Shown: positions 1-6,322 of the stretch, in pieces
Numbering within the stretch: the first letter of the stretch is position 1
Layout of the letters: every line of letters begins with the position of its first letter
Assembly: GCF_050613185.1 (NCBI RefSeq)
Contig: NZ_CP192511.1
Span: 2,294,001 to 2,358,000, forward strand
Direction of reading: 5' to 3'
DNA: 64,000 nucleotides
Source: Chelonobacter sp050613185
GTDB taxonomy: Bacteria > Pseudomonadota > Gammaproteobacteria > Enterobacterales > Pasteurellaceae
Position numbers and translations under genes: made by a program
Notes under the pieces: model-generated
What the model saw: only the letters and a program-made list of their open reading frames with translations
What the model was told of the DNA's origin: nothing
Databases searched by the model: none

Positions 1-123
1 TCTGGCTACCCAGATCACTAAATCACAGAGTTAAGCGAGTAACTCCCTGCCATGTAGCTAATCTGCCTATTCATCGCTTCCAGATTAACTATAGCTCTTG
101 CAGTGTGTATATTATAAAATCAT

Positions 124-603
124 TCAAATTTTTTGACAATCTTTTTTAATGTGGTTAAGCGGTTTATTGCCCCAACGCCCTTGTACATTTAGCGGCGCAG
201 CACGTGTTGCTGTGAGTAATGTTACTGCGCTATAAAAAGAATGCTCATTCCCATCTTCAATTTTTTCAATGATTACAGCTCCACTAGTTGTTTTGACAAC
301 TGCTGTTTTAGTATCTTTGATTTCTGGGTAAATTGGTGTTCGTCGATTTAAAATTGAAATTAGATGATTAATAACTTCTCTCACTGTTACAATTTTTAAT
401 CGTATTAAGGCAGTACGTCTGCCTTGCCATATGTGATCCAAACCGTATTTATGCAGATGTGCTCCTCTAGACAACCAGATTTCTCCCTCAACTAAAATAT
501 GATTTGTAGCAGGAAAATAGCCAATTAAGCATATTTGCTCATTAGGGTTAGTATACTTAATCAAGTAATCATCAACTGGCAAATCTAAGTCATTCTGAAT
601 CAT
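124..603 (-). CDS. Unknown ICE protein, 159 residues
   Basis: Not firmly recognised. The protein is soluble, with no signal peptide or membrane segment. The middle (residues about 50-145) contains LHKYGLDHIWQGRR, a helical stretch, then alternating beta-like segments ending in TLLTATRAAPLN. This layout vaguely recalls the small nuclease-like domains (phage Barnase/EndoU/ColicinE5 type) found in phage and ICE cargo, but no catalytic set can be named with confidence. It lies downstream of the transfer operon on the same strand, separated from it by a terminator at 691-712, so it is probably transcribed on its own. In related ICEs a TraG-type gene often follows TIGR03755; this position is occupied here by cargo. 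The start ATG at 603 has no strong ribosome site. Confidence 0.6.
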   Translation of the reverse strand: MIQNDLDLPVDDYLIKYTNPNEQICLIGYFPATNHILVEGEIWLSRGAHLHKYGLDHIWQGRRTALIRLKIVTVREVINHLISILNRRTPIYPEIKDTKTAVVKTTSGAVIIEKIEDGNEHSFYSAVTLLTATRAAPLNVQGRWGNKPLNHIKKDCQKI

Positions 604-690
604 GATATATTATAAATTGAACTGGAAAAGCAAGAATTTTATTAAAGGTCGATCAATGTATCACAAAGCGAGAGGAATACAAACTGTGTA

Positions 691-712
691 AAAGCGCACG
701 ACTGTGCGCTTT
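691..712 (-). terminator. Terminator of the transfer operon (minus strand)
   Basis: Inverted repeat AAAGCGCAC / GTGCGCTTT around a 4-base loop, placed 8 bases beyond the stop of the DUF4431-like gene at 720. Read on the minus strand the stem is followed by a short T-rich stretch. Confidence 0.6.
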
Positions 713-719
713 GTTTGTT

Positions 720-1073
720 TTATGGGCAAGGTTTATACGTCTTTAGCTCAATTAACACATCGGTTTTATGGTGTGCGGTTTCAGCCCCGAATAATGTTCC
801 CTCAGCAAAAACACAACCAACCGGCAGCTTTTTACCAGACCAGACGATTTGCAGTTTTCTCACGCCATCGATGTTGGGATAAAACGACTCTTCGCCACCT
901 CGGAGATTAATACCCGGTGCAGCGAGATGTAGCATCGGATAACCGTTCTCTTTTTTGATGTTGCCTTGTAAAGTGAGTGGCGTGCTGTAATTAACTTGCG
1001 TTGGATTATCAGCTAGCGAAAATACACTAAATCCACATAAAAGCGTCGCGAATACAACGGTGATTTTTTTCAT
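720..1073 (-). CDS. Exported DUF4431-like protein
   Basis: A 117-residue protein with a clear Sec signal peptide (MKKITVVFATLLCGFSVFSLADN, cleavage near residue 21). The C-terminal half contains GCVFAEGTLFGAETAHHKTDVLIEL, which resembles the conserved segment (GTLFGAxTxHHxTxVLL) I remember for DUF4431 proteins; the biochemical function of that family is unknown. Two cysteines remain in the mature part and could form a disulphide. The gene is the last of the minus-strand transfer operon, 17 bases after the TIGR03755 gene, with a good ribosome site (AAGGAG) before ATG 1073. It may be a periplasmic accessory or an immunity or cargo factor. Confidence 0.72.
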   Translation of the reverse strand: MKKITVVFATLLCGFSVFSLADNPTQVNYSTPLTLQGNIKKENGYPMLHLAAPGINLRGGEESFYPNIDGVRKLQIVWSGKKLPVGCVFAEGTLFGAETAHHKTDVLIELKTYKPCP

Positions 1074-1090
1074 ATATTCTCCTTACTTAA

Positions 1091-3085
1091 TTAACCTGAT
1101 GGGGTGTGCTCTTTTGATGAACCTTCTTTCCAACCTTCTTTCGTACGAATGGCATTAACGATATGGCGACGCTGCTCATCTGATAATGAACTCATTGGTG
1201 TATTTTTGTCAAGTCCGGTCGTTGATGTTACCATGCTTATATACAGGTCGGTATTATTTTCATTACGTGGTGCGTAGCGTTCAATTGCACCGGCGATTGT
1301 TTGGTTATTATAATCCCTTGTTTTTAACAATGCATGAATAGCTCTTTCACCGGTTTCAGCATCAGGGAAAATAGCAAAACCGCTTGGACCGACACCAATT
1401 GCGCCGTAACGTTGTGCAAATTCACCGGCACGAATATTGCCCGGGTTGTTATTTCGCCAAGCCAGTGTACCGCCTTCGCGCCGAATCAGCTTGCCATCCG
1501 CCGTTTTATAAATCGTGGCTCGCCCATCGGCATAAGCATTATTAGTTTCATAGGCTTGTAATCCCCGACCGCTGACGATGCCGCCATTCCCACCACGAGA
1601 GCCGCTATATGCGCCGTTGATACTGCCTAAGCCACCAGTTGAAGTCGGAATATTCAAGCGAATATAATGGGATTTGATATTGATTTTGCCACCGTTACTA
1701 TTATCCGCTTTAGCATCTTCGATATTTCCACTCAATGCCCGCATACGTTTATCGGTATCGTCTGATACATTACTTTCTAAGGCTTTTTGCTGCTCATGAA
1801 TACGTTTTTCCAAAATCGCCATTGCGGTGTTGCCGGCAATTGAGCGTTGTAGTTCCATTTCCATTTTGGTTTGCTCGATTTCCCTATCTAACATTAAGAG
1901 ATTTTTTTCAAGCTCTTTTTGTGCAATTTCATTGGCAGCAATATTCGGTTCGCGCATACCAGCAAGGATTGTACGCCGTGCTAACAGGGCTTTTTCTAAG
2001 GTTTTTGAAATCGCGATTTCACTTGCAAGCCGACTTGAAAGCACAACGACATCCGAATCATCTTTGAGCGCCTCGACTAATCCACGTGTGATTTGAATCG
2101 CAGTTGAACCGATTTGTTGGAGTTGTGATGGTATGGGGTTCACGGCATTCAGTGTTTCTTCTAAAATAACGAGTGTTTTGATATTTTCTTCTTCAATGAT
2201 AGGCGCAAGCCCTGTACCAGCTTTGGATTTTTGTTCACCACATTCATTGCAGGTGGTTTTATGTACATCACCCAAGACACGCGTTGCCCAGTCGGCAGCT
2301 TCTTGTGGGGTTTTCCAGGTCGTACACAACATACCGTCACATTGTTGTGGTGTCACGGCGGCTTGATTAGTTACGGCTAAGCCATTAGCGACATTAAAGC
2401 CGGCTTTTGCGGCATCTTCTAGCATTTTTAGTGGTTGTTGCCCTTTACCACCTTTTTGCTTACCACCCACCCATTTTACTCCCTTTGATCCATCATCTTT
2501 TTCAGCTTGTTTTTTGGCTTGTATTGCATCTTTTTGCGTTTCAGCGACACGTTGATAATTTTGTGTTTTTGCCATCATTCCCCAACCAGAATCGCCCAAA
2601 TAATCGGCGGCTTTGTTGGCAAGTTCTTCACAACTGGTTTTAGCGGCATCAAAATCTAAACGTCCTTGTAGCACGCCGTTGGTGAGCAAATCATAAAGCT
2701 GTGGATTGGCGCGCTGTATGACCATTGCCGGTAGGCTGGCAACTGCGCCGGTTGCCGACTGAACAACATTGCCCATCAAGTCCTTGAAACCCTCAGTGAT
2801 GCCATTTAATTGATTTCTAACGGTGGTTTTAATATCAAAATTACCACACATTAGATTTGCATTCCAGCCGAGCCCAATTGATAATTCATGTGGGCGTTTA
2901 CGTGATGGCGGGGTCATCACAGCCGAGCCGCCGCCGATTTGGTAGTAAACCTTATCAGATAAAACTGATCCAGCTTGTTGTGTACTATAGGAATTGGCAA
3001 AGCTATTTTCTGAAAAACAGAAGAGCGTTACCATGACTGCAGATATTGAAAAATACAGTATGGGTTTGTTGTGTCGAATAGTCAT
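1091..3085 (-). CDS. ICE transfer protein TIGR03755 (PFL_4711 family) with C-terminal cell-wall-hydrolase-like domain
   Basis: 664 residues. After a signal peptide, residues about 35-450 match the ICE-specific family TIGR03755, part of the type IV secretion/mating apparatus (segments such as LGWNANLMCGNFDI and LPAMVIQRANPQLYDLLTNG, and a CxxC-type pair TTCNECGEQ). Helical, probably coiled-coil segments follow at 330-440. Residues about 530-660 form an extra domain with WRNNNPGNIR, GFAIFPDAETGERAI, AIERYAPRNENNT and a helical end. This NNPGNIR-type domain occurs in phage-tail and secretion-system proteins as a presumed peptidoglycan-degrading unit. Family members as I remember them are nearer 420 residues, so this is a fusion. 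It sits third in the operon, 16 bases after TIGR03756, with AAGGA before its ATG. Confidence 0.85.
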   Translation of the reverse strand: MTIRHNKPILYFSISAVMVTLFCFSENSFANSYSTQQAGSVLSDKVYYQIGGGSAVMTPPSRKRPHELSIGLGWNANLMCGNFDIKTTVRNQLNGITEGFKDLMGNVVQSATGAVASLPAMVIQRANPQLYDLLTNGVLQGRLDFDAAKTSCEELANKAADYLGDSGWGMMAKTQNYQRVAETQKDAIQAKKQAEKDDGSKGVKWVGGKQKGGKGQQPLKMLEDAAKAGFNVANGLAVTNQAAVTPQQCDGMLCTTWKTPQEAADWATRVLGDVHKTTCNECGEQKSKAGTGLAPIIEEENIKTLVILEETLNAVNPIPSQLQQIGSTAIQITRGLVEALKDDSDVVVLSSRLASEIAISKTLEKALLARRTILAGMREPNIAANEIAQKELEKNLLMLDREIEQTKMEMELQRSIAGNTAMAILEKRIHEQQKALESNVSDDTDKRMRALSGNIEDAKADNSNGGKINIKSHYIRLNIPTSTGGLGSINGAYSGSRGGNGGIVSGRGLQAYETNNAYADGRATIYKTADGKLIRREGGTLAWRNNNPGNIRAGEFAQRYGAIGVGPSGFAIFPDAETGERAIHALLKTRDYNNQTIAGAIERYAPRNENNTDLYISMVTSTTGLDKNTPMSSLSDEQRRHIVNAIRTKEGWKEGSSKEHTPSG

Positions 3086-3101
3086 AATATGATCCTTTCA
3101 G

Positions 3102-4064
3102 CTATCGAAAATCGGTACTAAATAAAAATTTCTGCCCGCGCCGCTTACAGCAAGAGTAAGGTCGCCACAGCGCCCAGGCATAATCTTGCTCAACCGAATG
3201 CTTGTCTGCGTATGCATCCGTCGCATTGCGATCAGGAAAGATGGCACAAGACTTTTCCATTTTCGGTGTGAGCATCTGCCATTTATGGCTGCGTTCATCA
3301 CCTTCTTTCACGGGGGGCGGCGGCCACCAACCGTTTTCTTGTTGTGCTTTTTGCGCGGCTGGAATATAAATATGCAACTGCCCACTACGGGAGATAATAT
3401 CGGCGGCACGTTGTGCCGTAACTGCTGCAGCTTTATAAGGATGAACTTGGGTAACATTGCCGGCGCGTGGGTAAATATTTCCCCACATATCGTCTAAACC
3501 ACCAATCTCACGCATGCCCGGTGTTATCGCTTCCGGATAGAAGGATTCGGGTATGCCGGCGCGCCAAGCAAGCACATCAAGTCCACTTAAAAAGTGCGGT
3601 TTAAACGAGAAACTTTGGCTTTTACAGTAATAACCCGTTTTACTGAGCAGCTGTGTGATTGCCCCGAGAGGATGTCCGATAACATCAACGTTTTTAAACG
3701 TGAGTTGTGAATACTGTTTGGTATGAGGTTTGTCTTGATAATCACCGCCATCGATGCCTTTGCCGAGACTTTTGATTTCTTTCCAAGGATTTTGTCCGCC
3801 GTGGTTATACGCAGAAACAACTTGCTCTGGTAAAAAATGGCGCACTTTAACCGATGTACGAACACGGCAACCCGTGTAGGAACAGTAAAGCCAATAACAA
3901 ATACCGACAGTTTGGTACTCCATGCAACTTGTTGAGGCGCTTGATGCCATGATCTGGGCGGTATTAATACTCGCGGCAGCCGTTTCATCAGAGAAAGTGA
4001 TGCCTGAAAGGGACAGGCCTATTGTTAATAAATAATGGGGCAGTTTTTTCATGCTATTCCTCAT
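3102..4064 (-). CDS. ICE transfer protein TIGR03756 (PFL_4710 family), TraU-like
   Basis: 320 residues with an N-terminal signal peptide. The TraU-like signature is visible near residues 45-85: CMEYQTVGICYWLYC, GCRVRTSVKVRHFLPEQVVSAY. TraU relatives are periplasmic proteins needed for DNA transfer in F-like systems, and the family here is the ICE version. Many cysteines suggest disulphide bonding in the periplasm. Its ATG at 4064 overlaps the TGA of the upstream TIGR03757 gene by four bases (ATGA), showing translational coupling; a second ATG at 4052 is the alternative start. It carries one uptake signal at 3592-3600. Confidence 0.9.
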   Translation of the reverse strand: MRNSMKKLPHYLLTIGLSLSGITFSDETAAASINTAQIMASSASTSCMEYQTVGICYWLYCSYTGCRVRTSVKVRHFLPEQVVSAYNHGGQNPWKEIKSLGKGIDGGDYQDKPHTKQYSQLTFKNVDVIGHPLGAITQLLSKTGYYCKSQSFSFKPHFLSGLDVLAWRAGIPESFYPEAITPGMREIGGLDDMWGNIYPRAGNVTQVHPYKAAAVTAQRAADIISRSGQLHIYIPAAQKAQQENGWWPPPPVKEGDERSHKWQMLTPKMEKSCAIFPDRNATDAYADKHSVEQDYAWALWRPYSCCKRRGQKFLFSTDFR

Positions 4065-4510
4065 TCATAGTAGATTTCAATCGCGCGCTGTAGATCAGTG
4101 ATGCCATACATCACTTGGTTATCTTGAGGCGCTGAATTTGAGGAGAATAAAATTGCCGGCACTTTCATAATACCGTGTTGCCATGCCTGTGAAATGCCCT
4201 CATAAGCCTGTTTAAGTGCGGTTTCGTGCTGTATCCATTCTGGCGAAGACAGCAAGGCTTTTGCTTGTTTTTCTGCCATCTCTGGTTGATTGCTTAATTG
4301 GAATTGCTCAGAAAATTGGTCTTCTAGTTTATCGACCATATCTAAATAATAAATCTGTGCCGCCAATTCTGGAGACTGAATCGCATATTGCTGTGTAGTG
4401 TAAACGGTCATCGTGACATCCGTGGATGGTAGATTAGACCGGTTATCATCCGCGCAAACACTAGCACTGATTAAACACAGCAAAAGGAAATGGTGTGGAA
4501 ACTTCATCAT
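4061..4510 (-). CDS. ICE transfer protein TIGR03757 (PFL_4709 family)
   Basis: 149 residues with a signal peptide ending near ASVCADD. The rest matches the ICE family TIGR03757: a thioredoxin-like-sized domain with AWQHGIMKVPAILF and QVMYGITDLQRAIEIYY near the end, as in the family where a conserved G-x-x-K-x-PA segment precedes VxYGxTD. The role is periplasmic, in conjugative transfer; the exact biochemical activity is not established. It is the first gene of the minus-strand operon TIGR03757-TIGR03756-TIGR03755-DUF4431, with an AAGGAT ribosome site before two adjacent ATG codons (4510 and 4507). An uptake signal lies within it at 4214. Confidence 0.88.
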   Translation of the reverse strand: MMKFPHHFLLLCLISASVCADDNRSNLPSTDVTMTVYTTQQYAIQSPELAAQIYYLDMVDKLEDQFSEQFQLSNQPEMAEKQAKALLSSPEWIQHETALKQAYEGISQAWQHGIMKVPAILFSSNSAPQDNQVMYGITDLQRAIEIYYE

Positions 4511-4918
4511 AAATCCTTAAAGAGAGCATGGGTGAGGCTATCGTAAGAAAATGTGTAATGAAGGTTAATCAAAAATTATATTTCAAATTAAAACAATTTT
4601 TTGATCTGACGTATTTTTTAGAAAAAAAGATAAATTTGTTATTGACAACCGTTAAATTAAACGTCCATAATTTTAACAGTTTCAAAGTAAGCCGCTATCG
4701 TTGATAGCACTTAAGCCCAAGCACCCGGTCTGAAACGTGCAGTTCTCGTAGAGAAAATGACCATCCCAAATGCCTAGCGCACTCTGAAACAGGCAGTAAG
4801 TTTTTAACTTATGAGTGTTTACTTCAAACCCAAATGTCGTTTATCGACATTTATCCCGACCGGGGAAACGAACCCGGCGGGTGAGTTTCCTTGGTTATTA
4901 TTAATTAAGGAGCATGTT
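4511..4918. other. Divergent intergenic region with stem-loops
   Basis: About 400 bases between the minus-strand transfer operon and the plus-strand small-gene operon. It holds a good plus-strand promoter (4642-4671) and, downstream of it, three inverted repeats that would lie in the leader RNA: GCTATC-GTT-GATAGC near 4690, AAATGTCG-TTTAT-CGACATTT at about 4831-4851, and a GC-rich CCCG-A-CCGGG / CCCGG-CGGG stem at about 4855-4881 followed by GTTTCC that can pair with GGAAAC. No convincing gene is seen here. Confidence 0.6.
4642..4671 (+). promoter_or_regulatory. Sigma-70 promoter for the small-gene operon
   Basis: TTGACA at 4642-4647 is followed after 18 bases by CATAAT at 4666-4671. This is the best promoter in the region and would transcribe the leader stem-loops and the gene starting at 4919. 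Confidence 0.65.
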
Positions 4919-5251
4919 ATGACTCACCCGACTCATAAAAGCATGACGAATGATGACTTCTTCGATGAAGATGATCTGTTCGTTGAAGAGCAAACGCAGT
5001 CCAATTTTCATAAATTGGGTGAAAATCTTGGACGCTTGTTTCTGAAAGCCAAAAACACGACAACACAGGCTTATCGCTCGGTGAAAAGTGGTGTTGAACA
5101 ATCGGTTTTGCTAAATAAGCAAGTTGAATACCAACAACGTTTAGCCCAACAAACTGCGCTGTTAAAACGGAAATACACAATTTATCTTGTGATTTCGAGT
5201 GTTGGTACATTATTACTAGGTAGTATCGCAACTGCGGTATTATTGAGTTAA
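4919..5251 (+). CDS. Small ICE protein with C-terminal membrane segment
   Basis: 110 residues from ATG 4919, chosen because TAAGGAG ends 6 bases before it; an upstream in-frame ATG at 4811 has no ribosome site and would run through the leader stem-loops. The N-terminal 80 residues are polar, rich in acidic residues (DDFFDEDDLFVEEQ), then probably helical. The last 25 residues (YTIYLVISSVGTLLLGSIATAVLLS) form a single membrane helix, giving a tail-anchored layout. The family is not recognised. It is first in a run of small ICE genes, followed by a structured leader before the next gene. Confidence 0.7.
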   Translation: MTHPTHKSMTNDDFFDEDDLFVEEQTQSNFHKLGENLGRLFLKAKNTTTQAYRSVKSGVEQSVLLNKQVEYQQRLAQQTALLKRKYTIYLVISSVGTLLLGSIATAVLLS

Positions 5252-5269
5252 TGACATAGCCACAGTAGC

Positions 5270-5327
5270 CTGTACGGAAAACCTTTCCGTATAGGAATCG
5301 GTTTCTCCGTACAGCTTAAGGAGAAAC
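5270..5327 (+). promoter_or_regulatory. Leader with mutually exclusive stem-loops, one hiding the ribosome site
   Basis: CTGTACGGA (5270-5278) pairs perfectly with TCCGTACAG (5306-5314); inside it TACGGAAA pairs with TTTCCGTA (5284-5291). Alternatively GTTTCTCC (5301-5308) pairs perfectly with GGAGAAAC (5320-5327), which contains the ribosome site of the gene starting at 5330. The two pairings share 5306-5308 and exclude each other. Confidence 0.55.
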
Positions 5328-5329
5328 TG

Positions 5330-5587
5330 ATGCAATTAACACTAGGTCATCGCGCTCATAGCGAACTATTGGCAACTTTTCAACGTAAAGGTCTGCCAAA
5401 AAACAGACATTCCGAATATTTATCTGCATTGTTAGTGGCGGCAACGCTTCACTGGCAAGCGCAGTTAAATCGGAATAAAACACCGAATTTATTTGTTTAT
5501 GATGTATCAGAAAATAATCGGTATTTTTTGGTTTTTCACTATATTCGGCATCCGCATAAAGCGGATTGCTGGATATTAGATCGTTAA
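5330..5587 (+). CDS. Unknown small ICE protein, 85 residues
   Basis: 85 residues from ATG 5330, preceded by AAGGAG. The protein is basic and soluble with no signal peptide or membrane helix. Its C-terminal part has alternating aromatic residues (NLFVYDVSENNRYFLVFHYIRHPHKADCWILD) suggesting a small beta-sheet domain. No family is recognised. Its start is enclosed by the leader stem-loop at 5301-5327 that could regulate translation. An uptake signal begins at its stop codon (5587-5595). Confidence 0.65.
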   Translation: MQLTLGHRAHSELLATFQRKGLPKNRHSEYLSALLVAATLHWQAQLNRNKTPNLFVYDVSENNRYFLVFHYIRHPHKADCWILDR

Positions 5588-5597
5588 AGTGCGGTGA

Positions 5598-5864
5598 ATG
5601 ATGAAACGAAAAATTTCAACATTAACCCAAAAAATCTGTCATTTCAGATTAAGCACAAAAGCCTTTGAAGCGGTTTCAGAAGATTTTAGGAAGGTAGGCT
5701 CAACCATGGCTGCAATTAGCGTGGCTGGCTTAGTTCTCCCTAATGACGAACTATCTGCGAAGGATTCATTTTTTCTGTTTACGTGCAGTATGATTATTTG
5801 GTTATGTGGTATACTTTTCACACATAACCTGAATAAAAATACGCGAATCGGAGATATAAAATGA
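5598..5864 (+). CDS. Small membrane protein, 88 residues
   Basis: 88 residues, basic N-terminus, then two hydrophobic segments (about residues 38-48, weaker, and 58-78: FFLFTCSMIIWLCGILFTHNL). It is probably an inner-membrane protein. The family is not recognised. Two adjacent ATG codons at 5598 and 5601 can serve as start, and the uptake signal at 5587-5595 supplies the only purine-rich stretch (GGTGA) before them. The stop overlaps the next gene by four bases (ATGA), so the two are co-translated. Confidence 0.62.
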   Translation: MMKRKISTLTQKICHFRLSTKAFEAVSEDFRKVGSTMAAISVAGLVLPNDELSAKDSFFLFTCSMIIWLCGILFTHNLNKNTRIGDIK

Positions 5865-5995
5865 ATATGCCCTTAGTGATTATGGTTGGCGGTCTGACAC
5901 TTGCGGTCGTTCTGTTTACGGCATTTGTCTTTATTACAGATGCCTTTCCAAGACCGGACGAGCCAACTAAAAGCGATCAAAAACCAACCAATTAA
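5861..5995 (+). CDS. 44-residue membrane protein
   Basis: A 44-residue protein whose ATG overlaps the stop of the preceding gene (ATGA). Residues 4-26 form one membrane helix (PLVIMVGGLTLAVVLFTAF), followed by a short proline- and lysine-rich tail (FPRPDEPTKSDQKPTN). The overlap, the clean hydrophobic helix and a terminator just after (6026-6048) support a real gene. The function is unknown; a small subunit or lysis-like peptide are both possible. Confidence 0.6.
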   Translation: MNMPLVIMVGGLTLAVVLFTAFVFITDAFPRPDEPTKSDQKPTN

Positions 5996-6025
5996 TTAAC
6001 ATCGGCAATCTGCCGAATTACCCTT

Positions 6026-6048
6026 ATCGGGAATAATTCCCGATTTTT
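6026..6048 (+). terminator. Terminator after the small-gene operon
   Basis: ATCGGGAAT-A-ATTCCCGAT followed directly by TTTT, 30 bases after the stop of the 44-residue gene. Confidence 0.7.
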
Positions 6049-6105
6049 ACCACTATCTTTTACCTTTTGTCCTATAGGAATAGCTTCCCATAGGGACATT
6101 ATCTG

Positions 6106-6150
6106 ATGCAGCATTTAAACACACCGTTCAACTTGGCGGAAGCCTGTTGA
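6106..6150 (+). CDS. Possible 14-codon leader peptide
   Basis: ATG at 6106 opens a 14-residue frame (MQHLNTPFNLAEAC) ending at 6150, lying between two stem-loops, the second of which (6160-6185) is terminator-like. The layout is that of a leader peptide, but no ribosome site better than GGGAC is present and there is no strong codon bias, so this is only a possibility. Confidence 0.25.
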   Translation: MQHLNTPFNLAEAC

Positions 6151-6159
6151 ATAAAACCC

Positions 6160-6196
6160 GATCCACGCTCGTAAGTGCGTGGATCATACTTTTATT
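6160..6196 (+). terminator. Terminator-like stem-loop upstream of the adhesin
   Basis: Perfect 9-bp inverted repeat GATCCACGC / GCGTGGATC (6160-6168, 6177-6185) with an 8-base loop, followed by a T-rich stretch. It could terminate or attenuate transcription before the adhesin gene at 6323. Confidence 0.5.
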
Positions 6197-6322
6197 TTTC
6201 TACTATACGAAATCAAGCGATTATTGCTTTTTTGTTCAAATTCAAAAAACAATTTAATATTCTTTTTTCAGCATAACTTAACTTTAATAAAGGCTCTTAA
6301 TTTCACCAAGGAGCCTGATGTT

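Larger units (their letters stand above)
5996..6322 (+). other. Structured leader upstream of the adhesin gene
   Basis: About 330 bases without a clear gene but with a chain of inverted repeats: CGGCA-ATC-TGCCG (about 6003-6015), a terminator (6026-6048), an imperfect 12-bp stem from TGTCC to GGGACA (6069-6099), a 14-codon open frame (6106-6150) and a perfect 9-bp stem (6160-6185). The remainder up to 6300 is AT-rich and probably contains the adhesin promoter, which I could not pin down. Confidence 0.5.

Noticed and set aside
1..123. Search for a gene end at the left edge
   Set aside because: No frame with recognisable sequence; nothing could be supported.
6179..6322. 48-residue N-terminal extension of the adhesin
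   Set aside because: No ribosome site at 6179, and it would bury the signal peptide; ATG 6323 has AAGGAG and a clean signal sequence.
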